Assembly: GCA_037013495.1 (NCBI GenBank)
Contig: CM072810.1
Location: 56,902,843 to 56,966,842 of the forward strand
Direction of reading: 5' to 3'
Source of the DNA: Hippophae tibetana
Taxonomy: Eukaryota > Streptophyta > Magnoliopsida > Rosales > Elaeagnaceae
Length of the DNA: 64,000 nucleotides
Shown here: in pieces, positions 43,005 to 51,290 of the stretch
Layout of the letters: each line of letters begins with the position of its first letter
Position numbering within the stretch: the stretch's first letter is position 1
Position numbers and translations under genes: made by a program
The notes under the pieces: generated by a model
Told to the model about the DNA's origin: nothing
Seen by the model: only the letters and a program-made list of their open reading frames with translations
Database searches by the model: none

Positions 43005-44435
43005 ATGAAAAGTAAAACTCACCTTGCTCGCTCTTCCATAAAACGAAGAGTTTTCTCTAGAAAAGATGGAGATCCAACCTCTTTCAAAGCAAACAGAATG
43101 GGTCTCCCAATAACTTTAGATACCGTTTGCTTTTTTTGTATCTACAAAAAGGACAACCACCGAAAAATGGAAAAAGAAATAAAGCGCATATTAGCACTTT
43201 GCAAATTAACAAACTCATAGGTCACATAGTAGTAAATTTTTTGGGAAAATGATATTGGCATGAGAAAATTTATACTCACTTAGATTCGACTTGCAATTTG
43301 CATAGATCCAACGTACACTAATGTGGTTTTCGGCATGCATGGTGATCGACACTAATATATGTCAACCTCGTTTCTGGAGAAGAATCTGCAACTACTCCAA
43401 CAGATTCATTAGAATTTGTCACTGAACTTTCGAGACAATTTGATAATAGATTTCGCCCAACTTCATTAGTATCATTTGTTTCATGAGAATTTAGCCCGAA
43501 GCCAGAACCAACTTCATGGTGCAATTCATAGGGGAATCGACCAATATACGTTTTTAACTTTTAAAAAGCTTAATAATAAATTAGTCATTAGACATGTAGA
43601 TATATAGAGAAAGGAAAAACGCTTAATAAATTTTACAAGTAATCATAATTTATGTTAGCAGCATATATTATAAATTAAATAGAAAATCATGTAAATAGTA
43701 GGAAACGTTTTAATTAAAATCTAAGCATTTATACGATGCACACATTGAATTCAATATTTCCTCGAACAATAAAAGATAATACACAATAGATGTTATAATT
43801 GGATAAAAATTAAATAAAACTTTTCCTACGTGGATAAAAATAATTATTATAGCTTCTATTAAATATATGAATATATATAAGTAAGAATATTTAAGTGGAT
43901 AAAAATAAAATTTTTAATATAAATAACTAAAAATAAGTAAAGTAATTATATTATCATAAATAAGTAGATAAAAAATAATTATTATATATAATAAATAAGT
44001 AACTGCGAGAATAAAAAAATTTCCCCCATTCCCAAGTAGCAAAGCAAACAGAATAATTTGAAAGTTCATCACAAATAAATTTTACTTGTAAATCATAATT
44101 TATGTAATAACATCCAATACAATTTAACAATAACTTTTTTACCTTACAAAATTACATCCAAATAAATTTGACAATAACTAAATGCATATAACATTATTCT
44201 TTCATATATCACCAAGAAAATACCAAGAGAATAAGACAAGTGTGATTCGGTAAAAATATTGACATTATGTTTTTATTTTTCAAGCACACCATTTTAAAAA
44301 AAAAATATACATATCAAATCCATCATCTATACTTCACTTGATACATATAATATTATTTAAAAATAAAAAGATAATCAAGTTAAGTAGCACAGCAAAACAT
44401 AGAGTCTTAAATATTTACAAGTATCACAACCAATA
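43005..44435 (+). repeat. Satellite unit 30, variant B
   Basis: 1431 bp. The last full unit. The head is typical B; the tail drifts from the consensus (AACTGCGAGAATAAA, CCTTACAAAATTACATCC), as expected near an array edge. RhoGAP exon at 43023-43141, second block at 43318-43524. Confidence 0.92.
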
Positions 44436-44453
44436 ATGAAAAGTAAAACTCAC

Positions 44454-44572
44454 CTTGCTCGCTCTTCCATAAAACGAAGAGATTTCTCTAGAAAAGATGG
44501 AGATCCAACCTCTTTTAAAGCAAACAGAATGGGTCTCCCAATAACTTTAGATACCGTTTGCTTTTTTTGTAT
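44454..44572 (-). pseudogene. RhoGAP (REN1-like) exon remnant, edge copy in unit 31
   Basis: Same exon as in the other units, here the copy nearest to unique DNA. The reading frame, the GTGAGT donor (from plus-strand ACTCAC) and the TTTGTAG acceptor are kept although the rest of the unit has drifted, so edge divergence has not broken it. Confidence 0.7.
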
Positions 44573-44763
44573 CTACAAAAAGGACAACCACCGAAAAATG
44601 GAAAAAGAAATAAAGCGTAGATTAGCACTTTGCAAATTAACAAACTCATAGGCCACATAGTAGTAAATTATTTGGGAAAATGATATTGGCATCAGAAAGT
44701 TTATACTCACTGAGGTTCGACTTGCACTTTGCATAGATCCAACGTACACTAATGTGGTTTTCG

Positions 44764-44982
44764 TCATGCATGGTGATCGACACTAATATATGCCAACCTC
44801 GTTTCTGGAGAAGAATCTGCAACTACTCCAACAGATTCATTAGACTTTGTCACTGAACTTTCGAGAGATTTTGATAATAGATTTCGCCCAACTTCATCAG
44901 TTTCATTTGTTTCATGAGAATTTAGCCTGAAGCCAGAACCAACTTCATGGTGCAATTCATATGGGAATCTCCCAATATACAT
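44764..44982 (-). pseudogene. Second coding-like block of the satellite unit, possible REN1 linker
   Basis: An open minus-strand stretch present in nearly every unit (in most as a 68-codon ORF at anchor +312 to +518). It contains L-x-S-H-E-T-N, then G-R-N-L-L-S-K-S-L-E-S-S and G-V-V-A-D-S-S-P-E-T-R. Spacing of R, L, S-K, E-S-S, T-S, E, G-V-A-D-S resembles the acidic linker after the GAP domain in REN1-type proteins as I recall it, but this is weak. No good splice sites are visible. If the assignment is right, exon order suggests the ancestral fragment ran from the GAP start, through ~1 kb of AT-rich sequence, to this block. Confidence 0.4.
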
Positions 44983-45282
44983 TTTGAACTTTTAAAAAGC
45001 TTAATAAATTAGTCATTAGAGATGTAGATATATAGAGAAAGGAAAAACGCTTAATAAAATTTACAAGTAATCATAATTTATGTTAGCAGCATATATTATA
45101 CAATAAATAGAAAATCACGCAAATAGTAGTAAACCTTTAAATTAAAGTCTAAGGATGTAGACGATACACACATTGAATCCAATATTTCCTCGAACAATAA
45201 AAGATAATGCACAATATATGTTATAATTGGATAAAAATTAAATAAAACTTTTCCTACGTGGATAAAAATAATTATTATAGCT

Positions 45283-45342
45283 CGGATTCACCCTGAATAA
45301 GAGGGGCCGAAAAGAAGGAACCAAGAATGAAGAAGAAGAGAA
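45283..45342. other. Array-flanking sequence shared with 51.8 kb
   Basis: Directly abuts the satellite. GAATAAGAGGGGCCGAAAAG is matched near 51779 by GAATAAGAGGGGCTGAAAAT, both followed within 10 nt by GAACCAAGAA. No gene is seen. Confidence 0.6.
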
Positions 45343-45863
45343 GCTGAAAACGAAAATCAAAAATAAAAAAATAAAGAAAATAGTAAATCCAAAACATGCA
45401 ACAGAAGAACATAAATAATAAATATAAATCTTTTAACAAAACGTTCTTTCGATCGAAAAGAAATTTTCTGAGTTTACAAACATAAATTCATATGCAGTAT
45501 TAATCCACAATACAACATCGGATTCAACAAGATCAAGGGGGTTAACAAAGTTCAAACTACTCTGATCAAAGATTTTGCGATTATACCTGACAAAGATTAA
45601 CTCCAGAAGCCCACCTCTGTACTGAAATCTTGAAAGCTGAAAACGAAAATCAAAAATATAAAAAGAAAGAAAATAGTAAATCCAAAACATGCAACATAAG
45701 AACAAAAATAATAAATATAAATCTTATAACAAATAGTTCTTTCTATCGAAAAGGAATTTTCTGAGTTTACAAACATAAATTCTTATGTAGTGTCGACGTC
45801 GGATTCAACAAGATCAAAGGGGTTAACAAAGTTCAAACTACTCTGATCAAAGATTTTGCGATT
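45343..45863. repeat. 293-bp direct duplication beside the array
   Basis: Two copies, about 45343-45581 and 45636-45863, both beginning GCTGAAAACGAAAATC and ending GATTTTGCGATT. Between them on the minus strand is a short stretch bounded by TTTTCAG and CAG|GTATAA, which could be a 50-nt exon. An open minus-strand stretch (45433-45705) spans the first copy; I do not recognise it and its N-terminal half is intron-like. The AAATAGTAAATCCAAAACAT string in both copies also occurs at about 52272. Confidence 0.75.
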
Positions 45864-46288
45864 CTTTTCTTTCTCTTCTTTTTATTTTCTTTTCTTTCTC
45901 TTCTTTTTTCTTTTCTTTTCTCTCTTTTTTTTCTTTTCTTTCTCCTTTTTTAATTTTTTTTGCCATAGTTGACAAAATAACATCTTTAAGGTGCCATAAA
46001 GGTGTGAGAGCATCTAACAAGAGAAAATGTGTCAGATTTTTTCCAATGTTTTGCGAATTTGCAGTCTAATTATTTTATCAAATCAACATTAGATGGTACT
46101 GCAGACTTAGCATGTCTGATCTAAGTCTTGTCTAATCTGTCCTGAGCAGTTAGTGATTTTATAACTTCTTAGGTACCTTTAGATTTAGCAGATTCCTCTG
46201 TCACCAGTGCCATAGCTTCTTGTGCTCTCTTAGTTGATTTCAGAAGCTCCACTTTTTGCAGTTCATATCTCTGTCTTAGGATTTCAAC
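45864..46288 (-). pseudogene. Composite PRAF exon, copy 8 (last, truncated in the microsatellite)
   Basis: First type. It keeps the most readable coiled coil: V-E-I-L-R-Q-R-Y-E-L-Q-K-V-E-L, E-A-M-A-L-V-T-E-E-S-A-K-S-K, then a TAA. It ends inside a purine tract at 45864-45955 that joins directly to the duplicated flank sequence; the E-V-L-K-L-R-A-Q end is missing. Confidence 0.74.
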
Positions 46289-46423
46289 CTGATCATATTT
46301 TAGAAAACTGCACAGAACTATTAGCTTAAGTATTAAACACTTGACTACTAAAACACTCCTTCCTCCAGACATGCAATTAAATTAAACCTAAATCAAAAAG
46401 GAAGTCATAAATCACAAGTATAC

Positions 46424-46823
46424 CTGAGCTTGTAACTTAAGCACTTCTTGATTCAAAAGTTCATTTTTTTTTTCATTTTTCCATTCTTTCTCTTCTTCTT
46501 TTTTGCAATAGTTGACAAAATTACACCTTTCAGCTGCAATAAAGGTGTCTGCAAGGATCTAACAAGAGAAAATGTCTCAGATTTTTTTCCTTGTTTAGCG
46601 GCTTTACTGTCTAATTACTTTATCAAACCAACAGTACTTGGAACTGCAGACTTAGCATGTCTGATCTCAGCTTCGTCTAATATGTTCTAAGCAGTAAGTG
46701 ATAAAACTTCTTTGGCAGCTTTAGATTTAGCAGATTCCTCTGTCAGTAGTGCCATAGCTTGTGCTTTCTTAGTTGATTTCAGAAGTTCCACTTTTTGCAG
46801 TTCACATCTCTGTCGCTTTCAAC
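46424..46823 (-). pseudogene. Composite PRAF exon, copy 7
   Basis: 400 nt, second type, with only a short microsatellite. The coiled-coil start is shortened (CTGTCGCTTTC in place of CTGTCTTAGGCTTTC on the plus strand). Donor CAG|GTATAC is kept. Confidence 0.74.
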
Positions 46824-46959
46824 CTGATCATATTTTAGAAAAATACACAGACCTATTAGCTTAAGTATTAAACACTTGACTACTAAAAGACTCCTTCCTC
46901 CAGACATATAATTAAATTAAAACAAAAATAAAATAGGATGTCATAAATCACAAGTATAC

Positions 46960-47318
46960 CTAAGCCCGTAACTTAAACACATCTTGATTCAAAAGTTCGT
47001 TTTTTTTCCATTCTTTCTCTCCTTTTTTTTGCAATAGTTGACAAAATAACATCTTTCAGCTGCAATAAAGGTGTCTACAAGGATCTAACAAGAGAAAATG
47101 TATCATTGCTTTATCGAACCAACAGTAGTTGGAACTGCAGACTAAGCAAGTCTGATCTCAGCTTTTTCCAATCTGTCCTAGGCAGTAAGTGATAAAAATT
47201 CTTTGGCGGCTTTAGATTTAGCAGATTCCTCTATCACCAGTGCCATAGCTTGTGCTTTCTTAGTTTATTTCACAAGCTCCACTTATTGCAGTTCACATCT
47301 CTGTCTTAGGCTTTCAAC
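46960..47318 (-). pseudogene. Composite PRAF exon, copy 6 (internally deleted)
   Basis: 359 nt, second type. About 40-50 nt are missing from the linker, where GAAAATGTATCATTGCTTTATC joins regions that are separate in the other copies. Short purine tract. Confidence 0.72.
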
Positions 47319-47454
47319 CTGATCATGTTTTAGAAAAATGCACAGAGCTATTAGCTTAAGTATTAAACACTTGACTACTAAAAGACTCCTTCCTCCAGAC
47401 ATATATTTAAATTAAAACTAAAATCAAAAAGGCAGTCCTAAATCACAAGTATAC

Positions 47455-47861
47455 CTCAGCCCGTAACTTAAGTACTTCTTGATTCAAAAGTTCCTTTTTT
47501 TCATTTTTACTTTTCTTTCGCTTCTTTTTTTCGGCATTGTTGACAAAATAACATCTTTAAGCTGCCGTAAAGGTGTCTGCGAGCATCTAACAAGAGAAAA
47601 TGTGTCATATTTTTTCCATTGTTTTGCGACTTTGCTGTCTAATTGCTTTATCAAATCATCATTAGATGGTACTGCAGACATAGCAAGTCTGATCTCAGTC
47701 TTGTCTAATCTGTCCTGAGCAGTTTGTGATTTTATAACTTCTTAGGTACCTTTAGATTTAGCAGATTCCTCTGTCACCAGTGCCATAGCTTCTTGTGCTT
47801 TCTTAGTTGATATCACAAGCTCCACTTATTGCAGTTCTCATCTCTGTCTTAGGCTTCCAAC
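47455..47861 (-). pseudogene. Composite PRAF exon, copy 5
   Basis: 407 nt, first type. Open from the MSAVPSNDDLIKQLDSK linker through a short purine tract. The coiled-coil part shares with copies 3 and 8 the ACCTAAGAAGTT stop and has an altered GATATCACAAGC stretch. Confidence 0.76.
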
Positions 47862-47997
47862 CTGATCATGTTTTAGAAAAATGCACAGAGTTATTAGCTT
47901 AAGTATTAAACACTTGACTACTAAAACACTCCTTCCTCCAGACCTATAATTAAATTAAAACTAAAATAAAAAAGGTAGTCCTAAATCAAAAGTTTTC

Positions 47998-48618
47998 ATG
48001 AGCCCTTAACTTAAGCACTTCTTGATTCAAAAGTCCATTTTTTTTCCTTTTTTCCTTTTTTCTTCTCATTCTCTTCTCTTTTTTCTTTTCTTTCTCTTTT
48101 ATTTTTTTTCTTTTCTTTCTCTTCTTTTCTTTTCTTTCTCTTTTTTTTTCTTTTCTTTCTCTTCTTTTTTCTTTTCTTTTCTTTCTATTCTTTTTCTTTT
48201 CTTTTCTTTCTCTTCTTTTTTCTTTTCTTTTCTCTCTCTTTTTTTCTCTTTTCTCTCTTTTTTTTCTTTTCTTTCTCTTTTTTTTTTCGTTTTTTCCCAT
48301 AGTTGACAAAATAACATCTTTCAGCTGTAATAAAAGTGTCTGCAAGGATCTAACAAGAGAAAATGTCTCACATTTTTTTCCTTTTTTAGCGGCTTTGTTG
48401 TCTGATTGCTTTATCGAACCAACAGTAGTTAGAACTATAGACTAAGCAAGTCTGATCTCAGCTTCTTCAAATCTGTCCTAGGCAATAAGTGATAAAACTT
48501 TATTGGCAGCTTTAGATTTAGCAGATTCCTCTGTCACTAGTGCCATAGCTTGTACTTTCTTAGTTGATTTCACAAGCTCCAGTTATTGCAGTTCAAATCT
48601 CTGTCTTAGGCTTTCAAC
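47998..48618 (-). pseudogene. Composite PRAF exon, copy 4 (long microsatellite, donor lost)
   Basis: About 621 nt, second type, with a ~260-nt purine tract at 48040-48297. The expected donor reads CTCATGAAAAC instead of CTCAGGTATAC, so this copy could not be spliced at the usual place. Confidence 0.74.
48040..48297. repeat. Long polypyrimidine/polypurine microsatellite 1
   Basis: Irregular TTTTCTTTTCTTTCTCTTC-type tract embedded in composite exon copy 4. On the minus strand it reads as lysine, glutamate and arginine codons in long open frames, a consequence of composition. Confidence 0.9.
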
Positions 48619-48754
48619 CTGATCATGTTTTAGAAAAATGCACAGAGCTATTAGCTTAAGTATTAAACACTTGACTACTAAAAGACTCCTTCCTCCAGAC
48701 ATATATTTAAATTAAAACTAAAATCAAAAATGCAGTCCTAAATCACAAGTATAC

Positions 48755-49159
48755 CTCAGCCCGTAACTTAAGTACTTCTTGATTTAAAAGTTCCTTTTTT
48801 CTTTTTTTCTTTTCTTTCTCTTTTTTTTTCGGCATTGTTGACAAAATAACATCTTTAAGCTGCCATAAAGGTGTCTGCGAGCATCTAACAAGAGAAAATG
48901 TGTCAGATGTTTTCCATTGTTTTGCGACTTTGCTGTCTAATTGCTTTATCAAATCATCATTAGATGGTACTGCAGACATAGCAAGTCTGATCTCAGTCTT
49001 GTCTAATCTGTCCTGAGCAGTTAGTGATTTTATAACTTCTTAGGTACCTTTAGATTTAGCAGATTCCTCTGTCACCAGTGCCATAGCTTCTTGTGCTTTC
49101 TTAGTTGATATCACAAGCTCCACTTATTGTAGTTCTCATCTCTGTCTTAGGCTTCCAAC
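48755..49159 (-). pseudogene. Composite PRAF exon, copy 3
   Basis: 405 nt, same type as copies 1 and 5. From 48979 down the frame is open through MSAVPSNDDLIKQLDSK, L-K-D-V-I-L-S-T-M, the lysine-rich microsatellite and N-Q-E-V-L-K-L-R-A to the donor GAG|GTATAC. The coiled-coil part carries an in-frame TAA (ACCTAAGAAGTT). Confidence 0.76.
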
Positions 49160-49295
49160 CTGACCATGTTTTAGAAAAATGCACAGAGTTATTAGCTTAA
49201 GTATTAAACACTTGACTACTAAAAGACTCCTTCCTCCAGACCTATAATTAAATTAAAACTAAAATAAAAAAGGTAGTCATAAATCACAAGTTTAC

Positions 49296-49947
49296 CTGAG
49301 CCCTTAACTTAAGCACTTCTTGATTCAAAAGTCCATTTGTTTTTCCTTTTTCCTTTTTTCTTCTCATTCTCTTCTTTTTATTATTTTCTTTCTCTTTTAC
49401 TTTTTTTCTTTTCTTTCTCTTCTTTTTTTTTCCTTTCTTTCTCTTTTTTTTCTTTTCTTTTCTTGCTCTTATTTTTTTTTTCTTTTCTTTCTCTTCTTTT
49501 TTCTTTTCTTTTCTTTCTCTTCTTTTTCTTTTCTTTTCTCTCTTCTTTTTTCTTTTCTTTTCTCTCTCTTTTTTTCTCTTTTCTCTCTTTTTTTTTCTTT
49601 TCTTTCTCCTTTTTTTCGTTTTTTGCCATAGTTGACAAAATAACATCTTTCAGCTGCAATAAACGTGTCTGCAAGAATCTAACAAGAGAAAATGTCTCAT
49701 ATTTTTTTCATTGTTTAGCGGCTTTGCTGTCTAATTGCTTTATCGAACCAACAGTAATTGGAACTGCAGACTAAGCAAGTCTGATCTCAGCTTCTTCAAA
49801 TCTGTCCTGGGCAGTAAGTGATAAAACTTCTTTGGCAGCTTTAGATTTAGCAGATTCCTCTGTCAGCAGTGCCATAGCTTGTGCTTTCTTAGTTGATTAC
49901 ACAAGCTCCACTTATTCCAGTTCACATCTCTATCTTAGGCTTTCAAC
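49296..49947 (-). pseudogene. Composite PRAF exon, copy 2 (long microsatellite)
   Basis: 652 nt. Same order as copy 1 but of the second sequence type (plus-strand CCAACAGTAATTGGAACTGC rather than CAACATTAGATGGTACTGC) and with a ~290-nt purine tract at about 49345-49640. Donor CAG|GTAAAC. Confidence 0.76.
49345..49640. repeat. Long polypyrimidine/polypurine microsatellite 2
   Basis: Same repeat type and position as the tract in copy 4, here in composite exon copy 2. The 3' parts of the two tracts match closely, indicating duplication of an already expanded tract. Confidence 0.9.
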
Positions 49948-50083
49948 CTGATCATGTTTTAGAAAAATGCACAGAGCTATTAGCTTAAGTATTAAACACT
50001 TGACTACTAAAAGACTCCTTCCTCCAGACATATATTTAAATTAAAACTAAAATCAAAAAGGCAGTCCTAAATCACAAGTATAC

Positions 50084-50488
50084 CTGAGCCCGTAACTTAA
50101 GTACTTCTTGAATCAAAAGTTTCTTTTTTTCTTTTTTTCTTTTCTTTCTCTTCTTTTTTTTCGGCATTGTTGACAAAATAACATCTTTAAGCTGCCATAA
50201 AGGTGTCTGCGAGCATCTAACAAGTGAAAATGTCTCAGATTTTTTCCCTTATTTTCCGGCTTTGCTGTCTAATTGATTTATCAAATCAACATTAGATGGT
50301 ACTGCAGACATAGCAAGTCTGATCTCAGTCTTGTATAATCTGTCCTGAGCAGTTAGTGATTTTATTTCTTCTTTTGCAGCTTTAGATTTAGCAGATTCCT
50401 CTGTCACCAGTGCCATAGCTTCCTGTGCTTTTTAGTTGATTTCAGAAGCCCCACTTCTTGCAGTTCACATCTGTCTTAGGCTTTCAAC
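50084..50488 (-). pseudogene. Composite PRAF exon, copy 1
   Basis: 405 nt from acceptor ATGATCAG to donor CAG|GTATAC. The coiled-coil part (V-E-S-L-R-Q, E-A-M-A-L-V-T-E-E-S-A-K-S-K) is frameshifted by small deletions, then passes through L-T-A-Q-D-R-L into the S-A-V-P-S-N linker, a short purine tract and E-V-L-K-L-R-A-Q. Confidence 0.78.
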
Positions 50489-50624
50489 CTGATCATGTTT
50501 TAGAAAAACGCACAGAACTATTAGCTTAAGTATTAAACACTTGACTACTAAAAGACTCCTTCCTCCAGGCATATCATTAAATTAAAACTAAAATCTAAAA
50601 GGAAATCCTAAATCACAAGTATAC

Positions 50625-51290
50625 CTGAGCCCGCAACTTAAGCACTTCTTTATTCAAAATTTCATTTGTTTTCTTCAAACCATCCCCAATGTTTTTTGAG
50701 AACGAAAGTCCTGATGTAGTTGGAATGGTTATAGCAGAATGTTGGGGACTTGGTGTCCTTGAAAAAGGTGACAGACCTGGAGCTTACTCCAGATGCTGTC
50801 AGAACTGGTTTTGGCACAGTTTGCTGCAGATCAACAGCAGTTGACAAAATAACATCTTTCAGCTGCAATAAAGAAGGTGTCTGCGAGGATCTAATTTGAG
50901 AAATATCTCAGATTTCCTTTCTTGTTTAGCGGTTTACTGATGGCTTTATAAAATCAACATTAGATGGTACTGCAGACTTAGAAAGTCTGATCTCAGTCTT
51001 TGTTTAATCTGTCCTTGTTCTCGCCAGTTGGCCAAGGGACAGCATTCCTTATGTTATTACCAGCAATTTCTAAGACCTTGTTCAGTTTCACAAAGCAAGA
51101 GTCGCAAACTCGATAGGGGTTTCCTGGATTGGGGGCCAGTGCTGCTCTCATTGCTTTTTTTGAACTACATGAATGGCAATGTACTAGTCCACAATTGTAG
51201 CAGCTGTGCCATTTTCGCGCGAACCAAAAGCTTGTCTGCAAGCAGAGCACTGAGACTGCTCAGCACCAGACACCCATTTTTTTCCTCTTT
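50625..51290 (-). pseudogene. Parent-type FYVE-to-coiled-coil exon of the PRAF/RLD remnant
   Basis: Read from 51276 downwards: W-V-S-G-A-E-Q-S, the zinc ligand pairs C-S-A-C, C-Y-N-C, C-H-S-C and C-D-S-C, the strong family signature [16 protein letters not shown], then [41 protein letters not shown] and E-V-L-K-L-R-A-Q, ending at donor CAG|GTATAC. A frameshift separates the first cysteine pair from the second, the basic R-K-R-H motif reads R-K-W-H, further shifts and stops occur near 50990, 50930 and 50750. It is the only copy that keeps the V-D-L-Q-Q linker, so it looks closest to the ancestral arrangement. Confidence 0.82.

Larger units (their letters stand above)
1..45282. repeat. Long-monomer tandem satellite array
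   Basis: Head-to-tail array. Phased at the recurring plus-strand string ATGAAAAGTAAAACTCAC (first at 215, last at 44436), the anchors are 1431-1433 bp, 1565-1576 bp or 1386 bp apart, giving 30 full units plus a partial one at each end. All units have the same orientation. The sequence is very AT-rich, with two better-conserved, less AT-rich blocks per unit that resemble minus-strand exons of a RhoGAP gene. The left limit lies outside the window. The right limit is abrupt, at ATTATTATAGCT then unrelated sequence. Conserved plus-strand ORFs of 63, 71 and 136 codons in the units lie opposite or beside these blocks and are not called as genes. Confidence 0.95.
44436..45282 (+). repeat. Satellite unit 31 (truncated edge unit)
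   Basis: 847 bp, ending in the middle of the AT-rich tail. It has private changes (GAAGAGATTTCTC, GTCATGCATGG, CATTTTGAAC) and retains full-length blocks: RhoGAP exon at 44454-44572 and second block at about 44764-44982. Confidence 0.92.
45864..51290 (-). pseudogene. Degenerate PRAF/RLD-type (PH-RCC1-FYVE) gene, 3' part with exon amplification
   Basis: Minus-strand remnant of the C-terminal part of a plant PH-RCC1-FYVE protein. Intact family members have PH, RCC1 repeats, a FYVE zinc finger binding phosphoinositides, a linker and a coiled coil; only FYVE and later parts are visible here. The parent-type exon lies at 50625-51290, followed by eight composite exons joined head to tail. Each composite is coiled-coil exon, then linker (S-A-V-P-S-N), then purine microsatellite, then [14 protein letters not shown]. 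Donor-to-donor spacings are 541, 788, 541, 757, 543, 495 and 536 bp, so a dimeric order is visible. Frameshifts, stops and a lost donor indicate a pseudogene. No RCC1 or PH exons and no C-terminal end were found in the window. Confidence 0.82.

Noticed and set aside
215..44651. Recurrent plus-strand ORFs of 71 codons (136 in three units) conserved in the satellite units
   Set aside because: They lie antisense to the RhoGAP exon and its intron. Their recurrence follows from the tandem repeat, they share no recognisable protein motif, and length differs with indels.
1..45282. CRISPR-like or prokaryotic repeat system
   Set aside because: Units are over 1.3 kb, without short repeats and unique spacers, and the window is clearly plant.
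45433..45705. 90-codon minus-strand ORF as a gene
   Set aside because: Its first third is intron-like T-rich sequence, it runs through candidate splice sites, and no family was recognised.
47986..49774. Lysine/glutamate-rich and phenylalanine/serine-rich ORFs of 90-145 codons
   Set aside because: They are translations of the polypurine/polypyrimidine microsatellites. Only the short stretches at their ends match the PRAF family.
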